NCBI GenBank assembly: GCA_002407845.1
Contig: DHPK01000024.1
Location: forward strand, 1-25,506
DNA: 25,506 bases
Source: Leptolinea sp. UBA5366
GTDB taxonomy: Bacteria > Chloroflexota > Anaerolineae > Anaerolineales > Anaerolineaceae
Reading direction: 5' to 3'
The translations under genes were made by a program, and so were the position numbers. Below the pieces are notes generated by a model, which was not told the DNA's origin, ran no database searches, and saw only the letters and a program-made list of their open reading frames with translations. Below are positions 5,357 through 12,794 of this stretch, piece by piece. How positions within the stretch are numbered: the stretch's first letter is position 1; the number at the start of each line of letters is the position of its first letter.

Positions 5357-7396
5357 TTAGGGATTCTGACCAACAGGGAATCCGGTATCTGGCAAAAATT
5401 GTTCCCACTTCGTTGGCGTTGCTGCCGGTGTCAGCGTGGAAACCCCTGTCGGCGTTATTGTCCCGGTCGGCGTTATTGTCCCGGTCGGTGTTATTGTCCC
5501 AGTCGGTGTTATAGTTCCAGTCGGTGTTACGGTCGGTGTAATTGAATTGGTGCTCGTGGGAGTATTTGTCGGCCACGGCACGACGACAAAATCGAAAATA
5601 TAATCTTGCGCCATTTTGTTCCCAAACCGGTCATGCAATGCAGGCGGCGGGTAGTCATTGGTACCGCAGGCAATTAAACGATAATTTCCAACCACTGGAG
5701 TTCTGTCTAACCGCATCGTTGTGGTAAATGTCGCCTCATCATATAGAACATATCCTTGAAAATAGTCTTCGTCATCAACAGCGCTGAACGGCTGGACGCA
5801 ATCGTTAATATCGAATTGGCCGTTTGCACCTGCAGAAAAAAGACGGTAGTTTGCAAGGCTCTTTGTCGCTACATTCCTGAGAACAGAACCTGGTGAAAAA
5901 TTGTCCTGATCGGTCATTGGCTCACTGAAAGTGATTGTAATCGTTGTAGGCCCATAATACACATAACTGCTATTCAGCGATACGGAAGCCACAGTCGGTG
6001 CACCCCAGTCCAATTCAGCCCTGAACAAATTGAGCGCATATTCTGTATTGATCACTTCCGGATCTAAGTTACCCGCCCCAGATGAGAACGTTAAATATTT
6101 GCTATCCTCTGATAAGATCGGAGAATAGCATAATCCAGCAAATTTGTTTAGAGCAGGTAAATTAACCTGAATTGTTTTGTTTAATAAAGTATCCCGAACA
6201 AAACAAGAGGATAGGCCAGAAACAATCCCAGGAACCATGTTAATGCTATCACTCGTGAAAGCAACATACCTGCCGTCCTTTGAGATCGAAGACGCTGCAT
6301 TATTTGCTTTGATGGTGTCTACCACATTGAATGCGGTCCCATATGAATACACGGAGACTGCCGCGTTAATTCCGGTCAGGATATCCAATTTGTAGACATC
6401 GGAATTTGTATTGATGTCAGCAGCAGAAAGCGCTGATTTTGTATGGAACGAAACCATTTCACCATTACGGGAAACTGAGAAATCTGTGATGCTGTATCGT
6501 TCAACAGGAGTGAAACCGGCGTTTGGCACCGATACTCTGGTTTGGGTTTTTGCTGTCCGGTCATAACGAATCAGCTCCATACAGCGTCCAGTCTCATTAC
6601 AGGTGACGGTTGAATTATTTGAGACCGCATCAGACGCAGTCGAGAGGAAGAATATGTATCGTCCATCACTGGAAATCCGGGGATTCGAATTTACACCGTT
6701 GTTCGGTTTGGCGGGATCTCCCAACGCATGCGAAATTAATGTATAGATCTTTGTCGATCGGTCATAAAGAAACACATCAGTTTGCCAGAGAGTCATTGCG
6801 TCTAGCTTCGGAAGCGTTGATGTCATTGCAAAAACTATAAAATTTCCATCATCACTGATCGCCTGATTCGTATTTAAAGCTGAAAAGGTGTAGCCGGGAG
6901 CATTCGAAACCATTGACACATTTCCGGTTGCTCTTTCCCAAAGAAAAACATCCGGGTAAGTGATATTCAGGTCTTGTCCAGGAGGAACCAGCTCATAACC
7001 ATTAGAAGAGAAAACCACATAGGCGCCATCTGGTGTCACAGAATAGGCGCTGTCTTTTATTGCCAGACCGTCGGTAACATTTGGATTGTTGTATTTATGC
7101 GAGATCAGCTGAATAGCACCTGTATTCAGATCTTTCATAAACAAATCCTGGGTAGTACCGTTGTCTATGATTGTTGGAAAAACATCCGAACGGCTGGTTC
7201 GAATCAGCACGTATCGAGGATCAGCCGGCTGGGGGTTCCCTTGAAAGGAATCGGTGTAACCGATTGCCACACCTGCGTTCACAGTCAAATAGCGGACATC
7301 ACCCGGAGCAGCGCTTACACCTGTCAGGGAGAGGAAAAATAAGCTGATTATTATTAAAAAAGGAAGCCGCAGTTTTTGGGGAAATATTTCGTTCAA
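5357..7396 (-). CDS. Secreted beta-propeller protein with Ig-like domain, Pro/Thr repeat and LPDTGF tail
   Basis: This 679-residue exported protein begins with a signal peptide (residues ~1-30, ending GVSAA). The main body carries at least six PD40/TolB-like propeller blades marked by S-x-DG-x-(Y/F)-(I/V)-x-F patterns (TPDGAYVVFSSNG, SDDGNFIVFA, SSDGRYIFFL, SKDGRYVAFTSDS). Next comes an SbsA-like Ig domain (VYYGPTTITITFSEPM), then a Thr/Pro-rich linker with PTGTIT units, and finally LPDTGFPVGQNP as the last twelve residues. The LPxTG-like motif resembles a sortase signal, but no hydrophobic anchor or charged tail follows, and the stop is immediate. The start is TTG at 7394-7396, supported by AAAGGAG eight bases upstream. 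It probably acts at the cell surface; its ligand is unknown. It is transcribed alone, facing the DUF3298 gene. Confidence 0.85.
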   Translation of the reverse strand: MNEIFPQKLRLPFLIIISLFFLSLTGVSAAPGDVRYLTVNAGVAIGYTDSFQGNPQPADPRYVLIRTSRSDVFPTIIDNGTTQDLFMKDLNTGAIQLISHKYNNPNVTDGLAIKDSAYSVTPDGAYVVFSSNGYELVPPGQDLNITYPDVFLWERATGNVSMVSNAPGYTFSALNTNQAISDDGNFIVFAMTSTLPKLDAMTLWQTDVFLYDRSTKIYTLISHALGDPAKPNNGVNSNPRISSDGRYIFFLSTASDAVSNNSTVTCNETGRCMELIRYDRTAKTQTRVSVPNAGFTPVERYSITDFSVSRNGEMVSFHTKSALSAADINTNSDVYKLDILTGINAAVSVYSYGTAFNVVDTIKANNAASSISKDGRYVAFTSDSINMVPGIVSGLSSCFVRDTLLNKTIQVNLPALNKFAGLCYSPILSEDSKYLTFSSGAGNLDPEVINTEYALNLFRAELDWGAPTVASVSLNSSYVYYGPTTITITFSEPMTDQDNFSPGSVLRNVATKSLANYRLFSAGANGQFDINDCVQPFSAVDDEDYFQGYVLYDEATFTTTMRLDRTPVVGNYRLIACGTNDYPPPALHDRFGNKMAQDYIFDFVVVPWPTNTPTSTNSITPTVTPTGTITPTGTITPTGTITPTGTITPTGVSTLTPAATPTKWEQFLPDTGFPVGQNP
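5451..5534 (-). repeat. 18-bp tandem repeat encoding PTGTIT units
   Basis: On the plus strand, the unit GGCGTTATTGTCCCGGTC is repeated at 5451, 5469, 5487 and 5505, and partly at 5523. The first two copies are identical and later ones diverge by a few bases. In the minus-strand gene each unit codes for six residues of a Thr/Pro-rich linker, so copy-number change would alter linker length without shifting the frame. Confidence 0.92.
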
Positions 7397-7796
7397 TCTA
7401 TTGTCTCCTTTGAGAAAGAGGCGTATGCGAATATTTTGCTAAACAACCGATATTTATTTTACTTTAATATTTGTTTTTTCGCTCAAACTTACCTTATTTC
7501 AAATCATTATTTATTACTTCCAAATCCATTGATTCTTTGGCTGAAAAGATTAATATCGGAACCTGATTTTCTTCTCCTTTATCTGGCAGGCAGAGATCTA
7601 AATCAGGAAATCATTAACAAGGAACTAGCAGCGAAAGCTGCAAACATGTTTTTTTGCCATGTCTTTCGGCCGTTTGCCAGCCGCGGCATGCCAGCAAGCA
7701 TCATTGTTCAGTCTCTACTCATTCCAAATTCAACAAATCTCTCCGTGGTCACTTGACTGCTGTCCCTCCATATCGAGAAGACAGATTCCATGGCGC
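7397..7796. other. AT-rich intergenic region without a supported gene
   Basis: This roughly 400-bp divergent spacer is markedly richer in A/T than the flanking genes between about 7397 and 7640. A 126-codon plus-strand frame crosses it but lacks a ribosome site and any recognisable motif, so I do not call it. The right end leads into the promoter of the sugar ABC operon. An 8-bp inverted pair (CCGATATT at about 7449, AATATCGG at about 7552) is present without further support. Confidence 0.6.
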
Positions 7797-7826
7797 TTGA
7801 CGCAAAATCAGACGATCCCTTATAAT
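7797..7826 (+). promoter_or_regulatory. Sigma-70 promoter of the sugar ABC operon
   Basis: TTGACG (7797-7802) and a consensus TATAAT (7821-7826) are separated by 18 bp. Transcription should begin near 7833, leaving a leader of about 30 bases with a GGAGGAG ribosome site at 7853-7859. No clear operator palindrome was found around it. Confidence 0.85.
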
Positions 7827-7863
7827 CAACTCAAATTCACTATAGTTAAATTGGAGGAGATGA

Positions 7864-9111
7864 ATGAAAAAGTTATCCCTGTTAATTGTCTTCGTGCTGA
7901 TCCTGTCCCTTGCGGGCGCAGTTGCAGCACAAGATGAAAAGGTCGAAATCCGTTTTCTGGGAATGGCACAGGCTGCCTACTCCGAACAAAACGTCAATGA
8001 TATGACCGCAGACTTCATGAAAGAAAACCCGAACATTGTCGTTTCAACTGAATTTGTTCCTTACGAAGAACTTCGGAACAAAACCATGCTTGCCTATGGA
8101 TCCAGCAAGTCCTATGACGCCGCCCTCGTTGACGACATCTGGTTTGCCGAATATGCATCAAAAGACATGCTGGTTGACATAACTGCCGACATCCCGCAGG
8201 AATACAGAGACGGCGTTCTGCCGGGCGCTTGGAACGTCACCACGAAGAATGATAAAGTTCTCGGCGTTCCCTGGTTCCTGGACACCATGTACCTGTTTTA
8301 TAACAAAGCAATGCTGGCAGAAGCCGGTTTCAACGAAGCTCCGAAGACCATTGAAGAGATGGTTGAAATGGGCAAAGCACTGAAAGAAAAAGGAATCGTT
8401 GAATATCCGTTCGTCTTCAGTATGGCTCAGGCAGAAGCGCTGATCTGTGTCTTCTCAAACTTTATGGAAGCGGATGGGAAAGCATTCCAGGACGCCGACA
8501 GCAATTACATTTTGCAGGACAGCGGCGTCGAACCGCTGCAATGGCTGATCGACATGAAAGATCAGGGTCTGCTCAATCCGAACTCGCTCGAGTACCTCGA
8601 AGAAGACGTTCGCCGGGTATTTTCAACTGGTGATGCGGCATTCACCATGAACTGGGCTTATATGTACGCCTTGGCAATCGATCCGGAAGAAAGCAGCCTT
8701 GCGAAAGAAGACGTCGGCATCATGGTTCTGCCCGGATTCGAAGGCATCCGTGAAAACGCTGCAATGAGCGGCTCAATGGGTCTCGGTGTGCTTACTAAGA
8801 CGGAACATCCGGAAGAAGCGCTGAAATATATCCTCTATCTGTCAAGCAAGGGCGTTCAGGACACTTACTCCAACCTGCAGCTGCCGGTTTGGACAGCCTC
8901 TTATGATGATCCGGCAGTCGCCGAAGGCCGCGAAGATCTGGTCAAAGCCTCGAAGCTGGCGTTCACCATCATGAACGTCCGCCCAAGCGACCCCCACTAT
9001 CAGGAGGCCAGCTCAATTCTCCAGAAATATATCCAGAGCGCAATGTACGGTGAAATTGACGCCAAAGCCGCTTTGACTGATGCTGTCGCAGAAATCAATC
9101 AAATTCAATAA
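7864..9111 (+). CDS. Sugar ABC transporter substrate-binding protein (CUT1, family 1)
   Basis: This 415-residue exported protein captures a sugar or oligosaccharide for the permeases encoded just downstream. The signal peptide covers residues 1-22 (cleavage near AVAAQ/D). The mature part has the family 1 solute-binding layout: IRFLGMAQAAY at the N terminus, VPWFLDTMYLFYNKAMLAEA near 136-155 (the usual hinge/ligand segment, normally PxxxxxxxxxYYNKxxF), and GVLTKTEHPEEALKYILYL towards the C terminus. There is no lipobox Cys at the cleavage site, although such proteins are usually lipoproteins in monoderm bacteria. It is first in a tightly packed operon, with only five bases to the next start. 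The sugar cannot be read from the sequence; the downstream ROK kinase and SIS protein hint at an amino sugar. Confidence 0.93.
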   Translation: MKKLSLLIVFVLILSLAGAVAAQDEKVEIRFLGMAQAAYSEQNVNDMTADFMKENPNIVVSTEFVPYEELRNKTMLAYGSSKSYDAALVDDIWFAEYASKDMLVDITADIPQEYRDGVLPGAWNVTTKNDKVLGVPWFLDTMYLFYNKAMLAEAGFNEAPKTIEEMVEMGKALKEKGIVEYPFVFSMAQAEALICVFSNFMEADGKAFQDADSNYILQDSGVEPLQWLIDMKDQGLLNPNSLEYLEEDVRRVFSTGDAAFTMNWAYMYALAIDPEESSLAKEDVGIMVLPGFEGIRENAAMSGSMGLGVLTKTEHPEEALKYILYLSSKGVQDTYSNLQLPVWTASYDDPAVAEGREDLVKASKLAFTIMNVRPSDPHYQEASSILQKYIQSAMYGEIDAKAALTDAVAEINQIQ

Positions 9112-9116
9112 CGCGA

Positions 9117-9992
9117 ATGTTCTACCGCTTTAAGAAAGAATACGCTTACTTAACCATTCCCATGATTCTGATCATGGGAATGGTCATTGCTTGGCCTTTG
9201 ATTCAAACCTTTATGATGAGTTTTACGGATGCTGATCTGCTCGGCATTAAAGGGTCTACCTTCACAGGGCTTAAAAATTTCGTCGGAGCTTTCAGCAACC
9301 GCGGATTCGTCAACGCCTTAAAAGTCTCGGGCACATTTGCAGTCGTGGTCGTCTCGGCTGAGGTGCTGCTAGGCACTGCCGCAGCGCTGCTGGTCAATGA
9401 GCCGCTGAAAGGCAGCCGGATCGTGCGCGTCTTCCTGATCCTGCCATGGGCTGTTCCAACCATTGTCAACGCAATCATGTGGCGTCTGATTTACAACCCG
9501 GAATACGGTGCCTTGAATTCACTCCTTTACCAGCTGGGAATCATCAGCAAGTATGAAAGCTGGCTGGGCAACGGCAATATCGCGCTGTGGGCGATCATGT
9601 TTGCCGATGTCTGGAAAAATTTTTCTCTGGTATCTCTGATCGTTGTCTCATCGCTGCAATCGCTGCCGGATGTGCAGATTGAAGCGGCGAAAATTGACGG
9701 TGCAAATGCGCCGCAGCGGTTTTTCTTCATCACCATGCCGCACATCATTCCCGCGATTCAGATCGCGCTTGTGCTGCGCATTATTGAAGCGGTCAAAGTC
9801 TTTGACATCATCTACGTGATGACCAAAGGCGGACCCGCGAACAAGACCCGCTCCGGCAGTATTTTTGTCTATCAGGAAGCTTTCACCAATTCGCGTATCG
9901 GGGCAGGTTCCGCCTACGCGATTATCATGGTGGCGTTCATCATGATCCTGATCCTTGCCTATATGAAAATCCTCAGCCGTCAGAAAAGGTAA
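9117..9992 (+). CDS. Sugar ABC transporter permease 1 (MalF/UgpA type)
   Basis: This 291-residue inner-membrane permease forms half of the translocation channel of the sugar importer. About six hydrophobic segments are visible, starting at residues ~11-30 (LTIPMILIMGMVIAWPLIQT). The cytoplasmic EAA loop that docks on the ATPase is EAAKIDGANAPQRFFFITMP, at about residues 189-208, with the conserved EAA...G spacing. ILPWAVPTIVNAIMWRLIYN is another segment typical of the family. The gene starts five bases after the binding-protein stop and has no obvious ribosome site, so translation is probably coupled. The partner is the next gene. Confidence 0.95.
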   Translation: MFYRFKKEYAYLTIPMILIMGMVIAWPLIQTFMMSFTDADLLGIKGSTFTGLKNFVGAFSNRGFVNALKVSGTFAVVVVSAEVLLGTAAALLVNEPLKGSRIVRVFLILPWAVPTIVNAIMWRLIYNPEYGALNSLLYQLGIISKYESWLGNGNIALWAIMFADVWKNFSLVSLIVVSSLQSLPDVQIEAAKIDGANAPQRFFFITMPHIIPAIQIALVLRIIEAVKVFDIIYVMTKGGPANKTRSGSIFVYQEAFTNSRIGAGSAYAIIMVAFIMILILAYMKILSRQKR

Positions 9993-9995
9993 ACG

Positions 9996-10847
9996 ATGAA
10001 AAATAAATTCACCTTTTCGACTCTTCTGAAATACATCGCGTTGGTTCTGCTCTTTGTTTATATAATCAGCCCGTTTTTATGGCTTTTGATCATGTCAGTC
10101 AGTTCTACAGCCGATCTGACCACCAAACCGCTAAACTGGATTCCTAAAAAAATCGACACCTCAGCTTTCAAAGAACTGCTGACGATGGGGATTAACAGCC
10201 GCGGAGAGATGTTCATGTATGCGCTCCGCAACAGTTTGGTCACTGCGCTGACAACGGTTCTGATCGCCATGCTGATCACTATCCCAGCCGCCTGGGTCTT
10301 TTCCCGCTTTGCAAACCGGCGCAACAATCTGATTTTATCGCTGGCGATTTTTACGTTTATGCTGCCGCCGGTCGCATACTGCATCCCCATGTACAAAATT
10401 TTGGTGCGCATGAACCTGATGGACAATTCGTTCGCGCTGGCAGTTGTTTACTGCTCATTCATCATTCCGTTTTGCGCATGGCTGATCAAAGAAGGCGTGG
10501 ACAACATCCCGTTTGAGCTGGAAGAAGCCTCAATCATCGATGGCGCCGGTATTTTTCAGCGCATCAAATCGATCGTCCTGCCGCTGCTGCTGCCCACCCT
10601 CGGAACTGTCGCACTGATGGCGTTGATCATGGCGTGGGATGAATACTTTTACGCGATGCTTTTCACTAACAGCAAATCAGCCACCACACTCCCAGTTGTC
10701 ATTTCAAATCTTGCGTCAGGCAGGCAGTCAAACTATAACCTGATTGCTGCCAGCGGCGTGCTGGCATCTGCGCCGCCGGTCTTGCTGGGCATGATCTTCC
10801 AGAAAGCCTTGATAAAAGGGCTCACCACTGGAGGAGTCAAAGGATGA
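9996..10847 (+). CDS. Sugar ABC transporter permease 2 (MalG/UgpE type)
   Basis: This 283-residue second permease of the importer has an N-terminal membrane segment (YIALVLLFVYIISPFLWLLI) and about five more. The EAA loop is EEASIIDGAGIFQRIKSIVL, near residues 175-194, followed by the LPLLLPTLGTVAL segment normal for MalG-type subunits. The start lies three bases after the previous stop, and its own stop overlaps the next start (ATGA at 10844-10847), so expression should be stoichiometrically linked. No ATP-binding subunit is encoded anywhere in the operon or window. Confidence 0.95.
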   Translation: MKNKFTFSTLLKYIALVLLFVYIISPFLWLLIMSVSSTADLTTKPLNWIPKKIDTSAFKELLTMGINSRGEMFMYALRNSLVTALTTVLIAMLITIPAAWVFSRFANRRNNLILSLAIFTFMLPPVAYCIPMYKILVRMNLMDNSFALAVVYCSFIIPFCAWLIKEGVDNIPFELEEASIIDGAGIFQRIKSIVLPLLLPTLGTVALMALIMAWDEYFYAMLFTNSKSATTLPVVISNLASGRQSNYNLIAASGVLASAPPVLLGMIFQKALIKGLTTGGVKG

Positions 10848-11755
10848 AATTGATTTGCGGTGTTGATATCGGCGGGACTTCCGTCAAGTCGATTCTGATC
10901 GATGAGGCGCAGTCAGTGCTTTCAAATGCCAGCTTTCCGACTGACTCAGAGTCTGGCCCGGAAATATTCCTTGAAAACTTATGCAAGTCAATTCAGGATC
11001 AACTGGAAACAATTCCTGATGGTCGCCTGATTGCGGTCGGAATCGGCTGCACAGGACCGGTCAATATTGAAACCGGCGTGATTCTGAATCCATACACGCT
11101 GCCCGGGCTGGATGGATTTGCATTAGTCAAAGCGCTTGAGGAACGGATCGGTGTCCCAGTTGCCTTTGAGAACGATGCGAATACCGCTCATCTGGGAGAA
11201 CTAGCTGGGTTGACGGGGGAGATTCCGGAAAACACTTTACTGATGACAATCGGCACCGGTGTAGGCTGCTCATTGCGGGTCGGCGGTGAACTTTACAACA
11301 TTCCGGGAGGAATTCATCCGGAAATCGGGCACATCGCGACAGGCATTGACTCCGAATTTGTCTGCTATTGCGGCAAGACGAACTGCATGGAAAACAGCCT
11401 GTCCGGCACAGCTATCAACCGCGATGCAAAACACCTGTTCGGGCTGACGCCTGAAGAGATTTTGGATCACTGCGATACGCCCGCCAAACAAGCTTACCGC
11501 GAAAACCTGATCAAGGCGCTGACCCAGTCGATCACCAGTTTGGTCGGGGTTTTCAATTGTGAAATGGTCTTCCTCGTTGGCGGAATGCGCTCATTCTTCG
11601 AAAAATATCTGATTGAAGATTGCCAGAAACGATTCAATCAGCTTGAACCTATTTATGGCAAAACCCGCTTCGCTAAAACTGAGCCGAACTATCTTTCCGG
11701 CTGCTTGGGCGCAGCAAACCTGGCGCGAAATCAAATGAGGAAACGAAATGAATGA
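10844..11755 (+). CDS. ROK-family sugar kinase
   Basis: This 303-residue cytoplasmic kinase of the ROK family would phosphorylate an imported hexose or amino sugar using ATP. The N-terminal phosphate loop is GVDIGGTSVKS (residues ~6-16). The catalytic Asp lies in ENDANTAHLGE (~109-119), and the second ATP motif is GTGVGCSL. The ROK zinc site is complete: HPEIGH (~158-163), then CYCGKTNCMENSLSG (~173-187), matching the CxCGxxxCxExxxSG signature. This motif set marks catalytic kinases, not the ROK repressors, and no N-terminal helix-turn-helix is present. It overlaps the permease stop by four bases and the next gene by eight, so it is firmly part of the operon. Candidate substrates are glucose, ManNAc, GlcNAc or glucosamine; the sequence does not decide. 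Confidence 0.93.
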   Translation: MKLICGVDIGGTSVKSILIDEAQSVLSNASFPTDSESGPEIFLENLCKSIQDQLETIPDGRLIAVGIGCTGPVNIETGVILNPYTLPGLDGFALVKALEERIGVPVAFENDANTAHLGELAGLTGEIPENTLLMTIGTGVGCSLRVGGELYNIPGGIHPEIGHIATGIDSEFVCYCGKTNCMENSLSGTAINRDAKHLFGLTPEEILDHCDTPAKQAYRENLIKALTQSITSLVGVFNCEMVFLVGGMRSFFEKYLIEDCQKRFNQLEPIYGKTRFAKTEPNYLSGCLGAANLARNQMRKRNE

Positions 11756-12794
11756 ATTGATTAACCGATATCAGACGCTCCTGACAGATCAGAGCGGCGT
11801 TGAAGCGATTAAAAAGGAAATGGAGCGGCAAGCAGCTGACATCATTAAAACGCAAGCTTCTCAGAAATCCATGATCCTTGCGCTGGCGGACGCACTGCGC
11901 GCCTGCCCCCGCATCTTGCTGCTCGGGATGGGAGCATCCCATCTTGTGAACGAAATATTCGCACTACAGCTGAGAAAAAGCGGCATCGATGCCCTTGCGC
12001 TGACTGCATCAGAGTTCCTTTATGATCCGATCCCGACCGAAGATAAAGTTGTCCTACTGAATTCGCAAAGCGGCGAATCCGGCGAGACTGTAAAATGCCT
12101 GCCGATGTTGAACAGCAGCCAGGTTTTTGGGATAACGCTGACAGCCGGCAGCACCATTGCCCGCAAGACGAAGGCGATCCTTTGCGCCGGCGGCGGCGAA
12201 ACCGCTTATGCCGGCACGCGCAGCGTGACGCTTTCGCTGGCTGCTCTGGCGTTTGTTGCAGCCGAACTCGGGCAGGTCGCACCTGAATCAGTTTTAACGG
12301 CAGTCAATTTTGATCAGCGGCAGACAGCCGCTATGGAAAGCGCAATTTGGACGCTGTTCAGCAAATCATCAATCGTTGCTACTGGACGCAGTCTTTTTGC
12401 TCCGCTAGCGCATTTGTTTGCGCTCGGCTGCGAAGAATTGAGCACCCGTCCTGTCCGCTGGGATGAAACCGGCACCTTTCGCCATGGGCCAATGGAAATA
12501 TTAAATGCGGATACTGCCTTGGTCATTTTCCGTCAGAGCGGCGTGCTGGGCGAGCTCTGCAAATCTTTTGAAACGCTGCAGCAGCAGACCGGCTGCAAAC
12601 TGATCGTGATTGACACATCCGGGCAGCCGCCCCTGGAGCAGGCAATCACAATCGCTTGTCCAGCTGGTGATGACATCATCGCCGCGCTCGGCACAATGAC
12701 AACCTTTCAGACGCTGATGATCGCTTATGCCTGCGGGAAAAATCCGCGGACGGGTCTGCCGAAATTTGGATCAAAGGTGACGACTACGGAATAA
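11748..12794 (+). CDS. SIS-domain sugar isomerase/deaminase (GlmS-isomerase-like)
   Basis: This 348-residue cytoplasmic protein has two SIS (sugar-phosphate-binding) domains and lacks the glutaminase domain of GlmS. The first SIS phosphate site is NSQSGESGETV near residues 105-115, close to the SQSGET consensus. RWDETGTFRHGPMEIL near 236-251 matches the second-domain HGP signature of GlmS, AgaS and related deaminases/isomerases. The likely role is aldose-ketose isomerisation with or without loss of ammonia from an amino-sugar 6-phosphate (NagB-II or AgaS type), acting on the ROK kinase product. No N-acetylglucosamine-6-phosphate deacetylase gene lies nearby, so an unacetylated sugar or a distant nagA is needed. 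The start overlaps the kinase stop by eight bases. The end overlaps the convergent gene by 11 bp, with no terminator between. Confidence 0.87.
   Translation: MNELINRYQTLLTDQSGVEAIKKEMERQAADIIKTQASQKSMILALADALRACPRILLLGMGASHLVNEIFALQLRKSGIDALALTASEFLYDPIPTEDKVVLLNSQSGESGETVKCLPMLNSSQVFGITLTAGSTIARKTKAILCAGGGETAYAGTRSVTLSLAALAFVAAELGQVAPESVLTAVNFDQRQTAAMESAIWTLFSKSSIVATGRSLFAPLAHLFALGCEELSTRPVRWDETGTFRHGPMEILNADTALVIFRQSGVLGELCKSFETLQQQTGCKLIVIDTSGQPPLEQAITIACPAGDDIIAALGTMTTFQTLMIAYACGKNPRTGLPKFGSKVTTTE

Noticed and set aside
4262..5534. Regular repeats at 4262-4612 and 5451-5534 considered as CRISPR arrays
   Set aside because: Units are contiguous without unique spacers, in frame, and code for protein repeats; no cas genes are nearby.
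7449..7559. CCGATATT/AATATCGG inverted pair as ends of a small mobile element
   Set aside because: Only eight bases long, no target duplication and no transposase between them; chance is likely in AT-rich DNA.
7376..7756. Plus-strand frame of 126 codons in the AT-rich spacer
   Set aside because: It starts inside the minus-strand gene's coding end, has no ribosome site, no motif and no coding-like composition.
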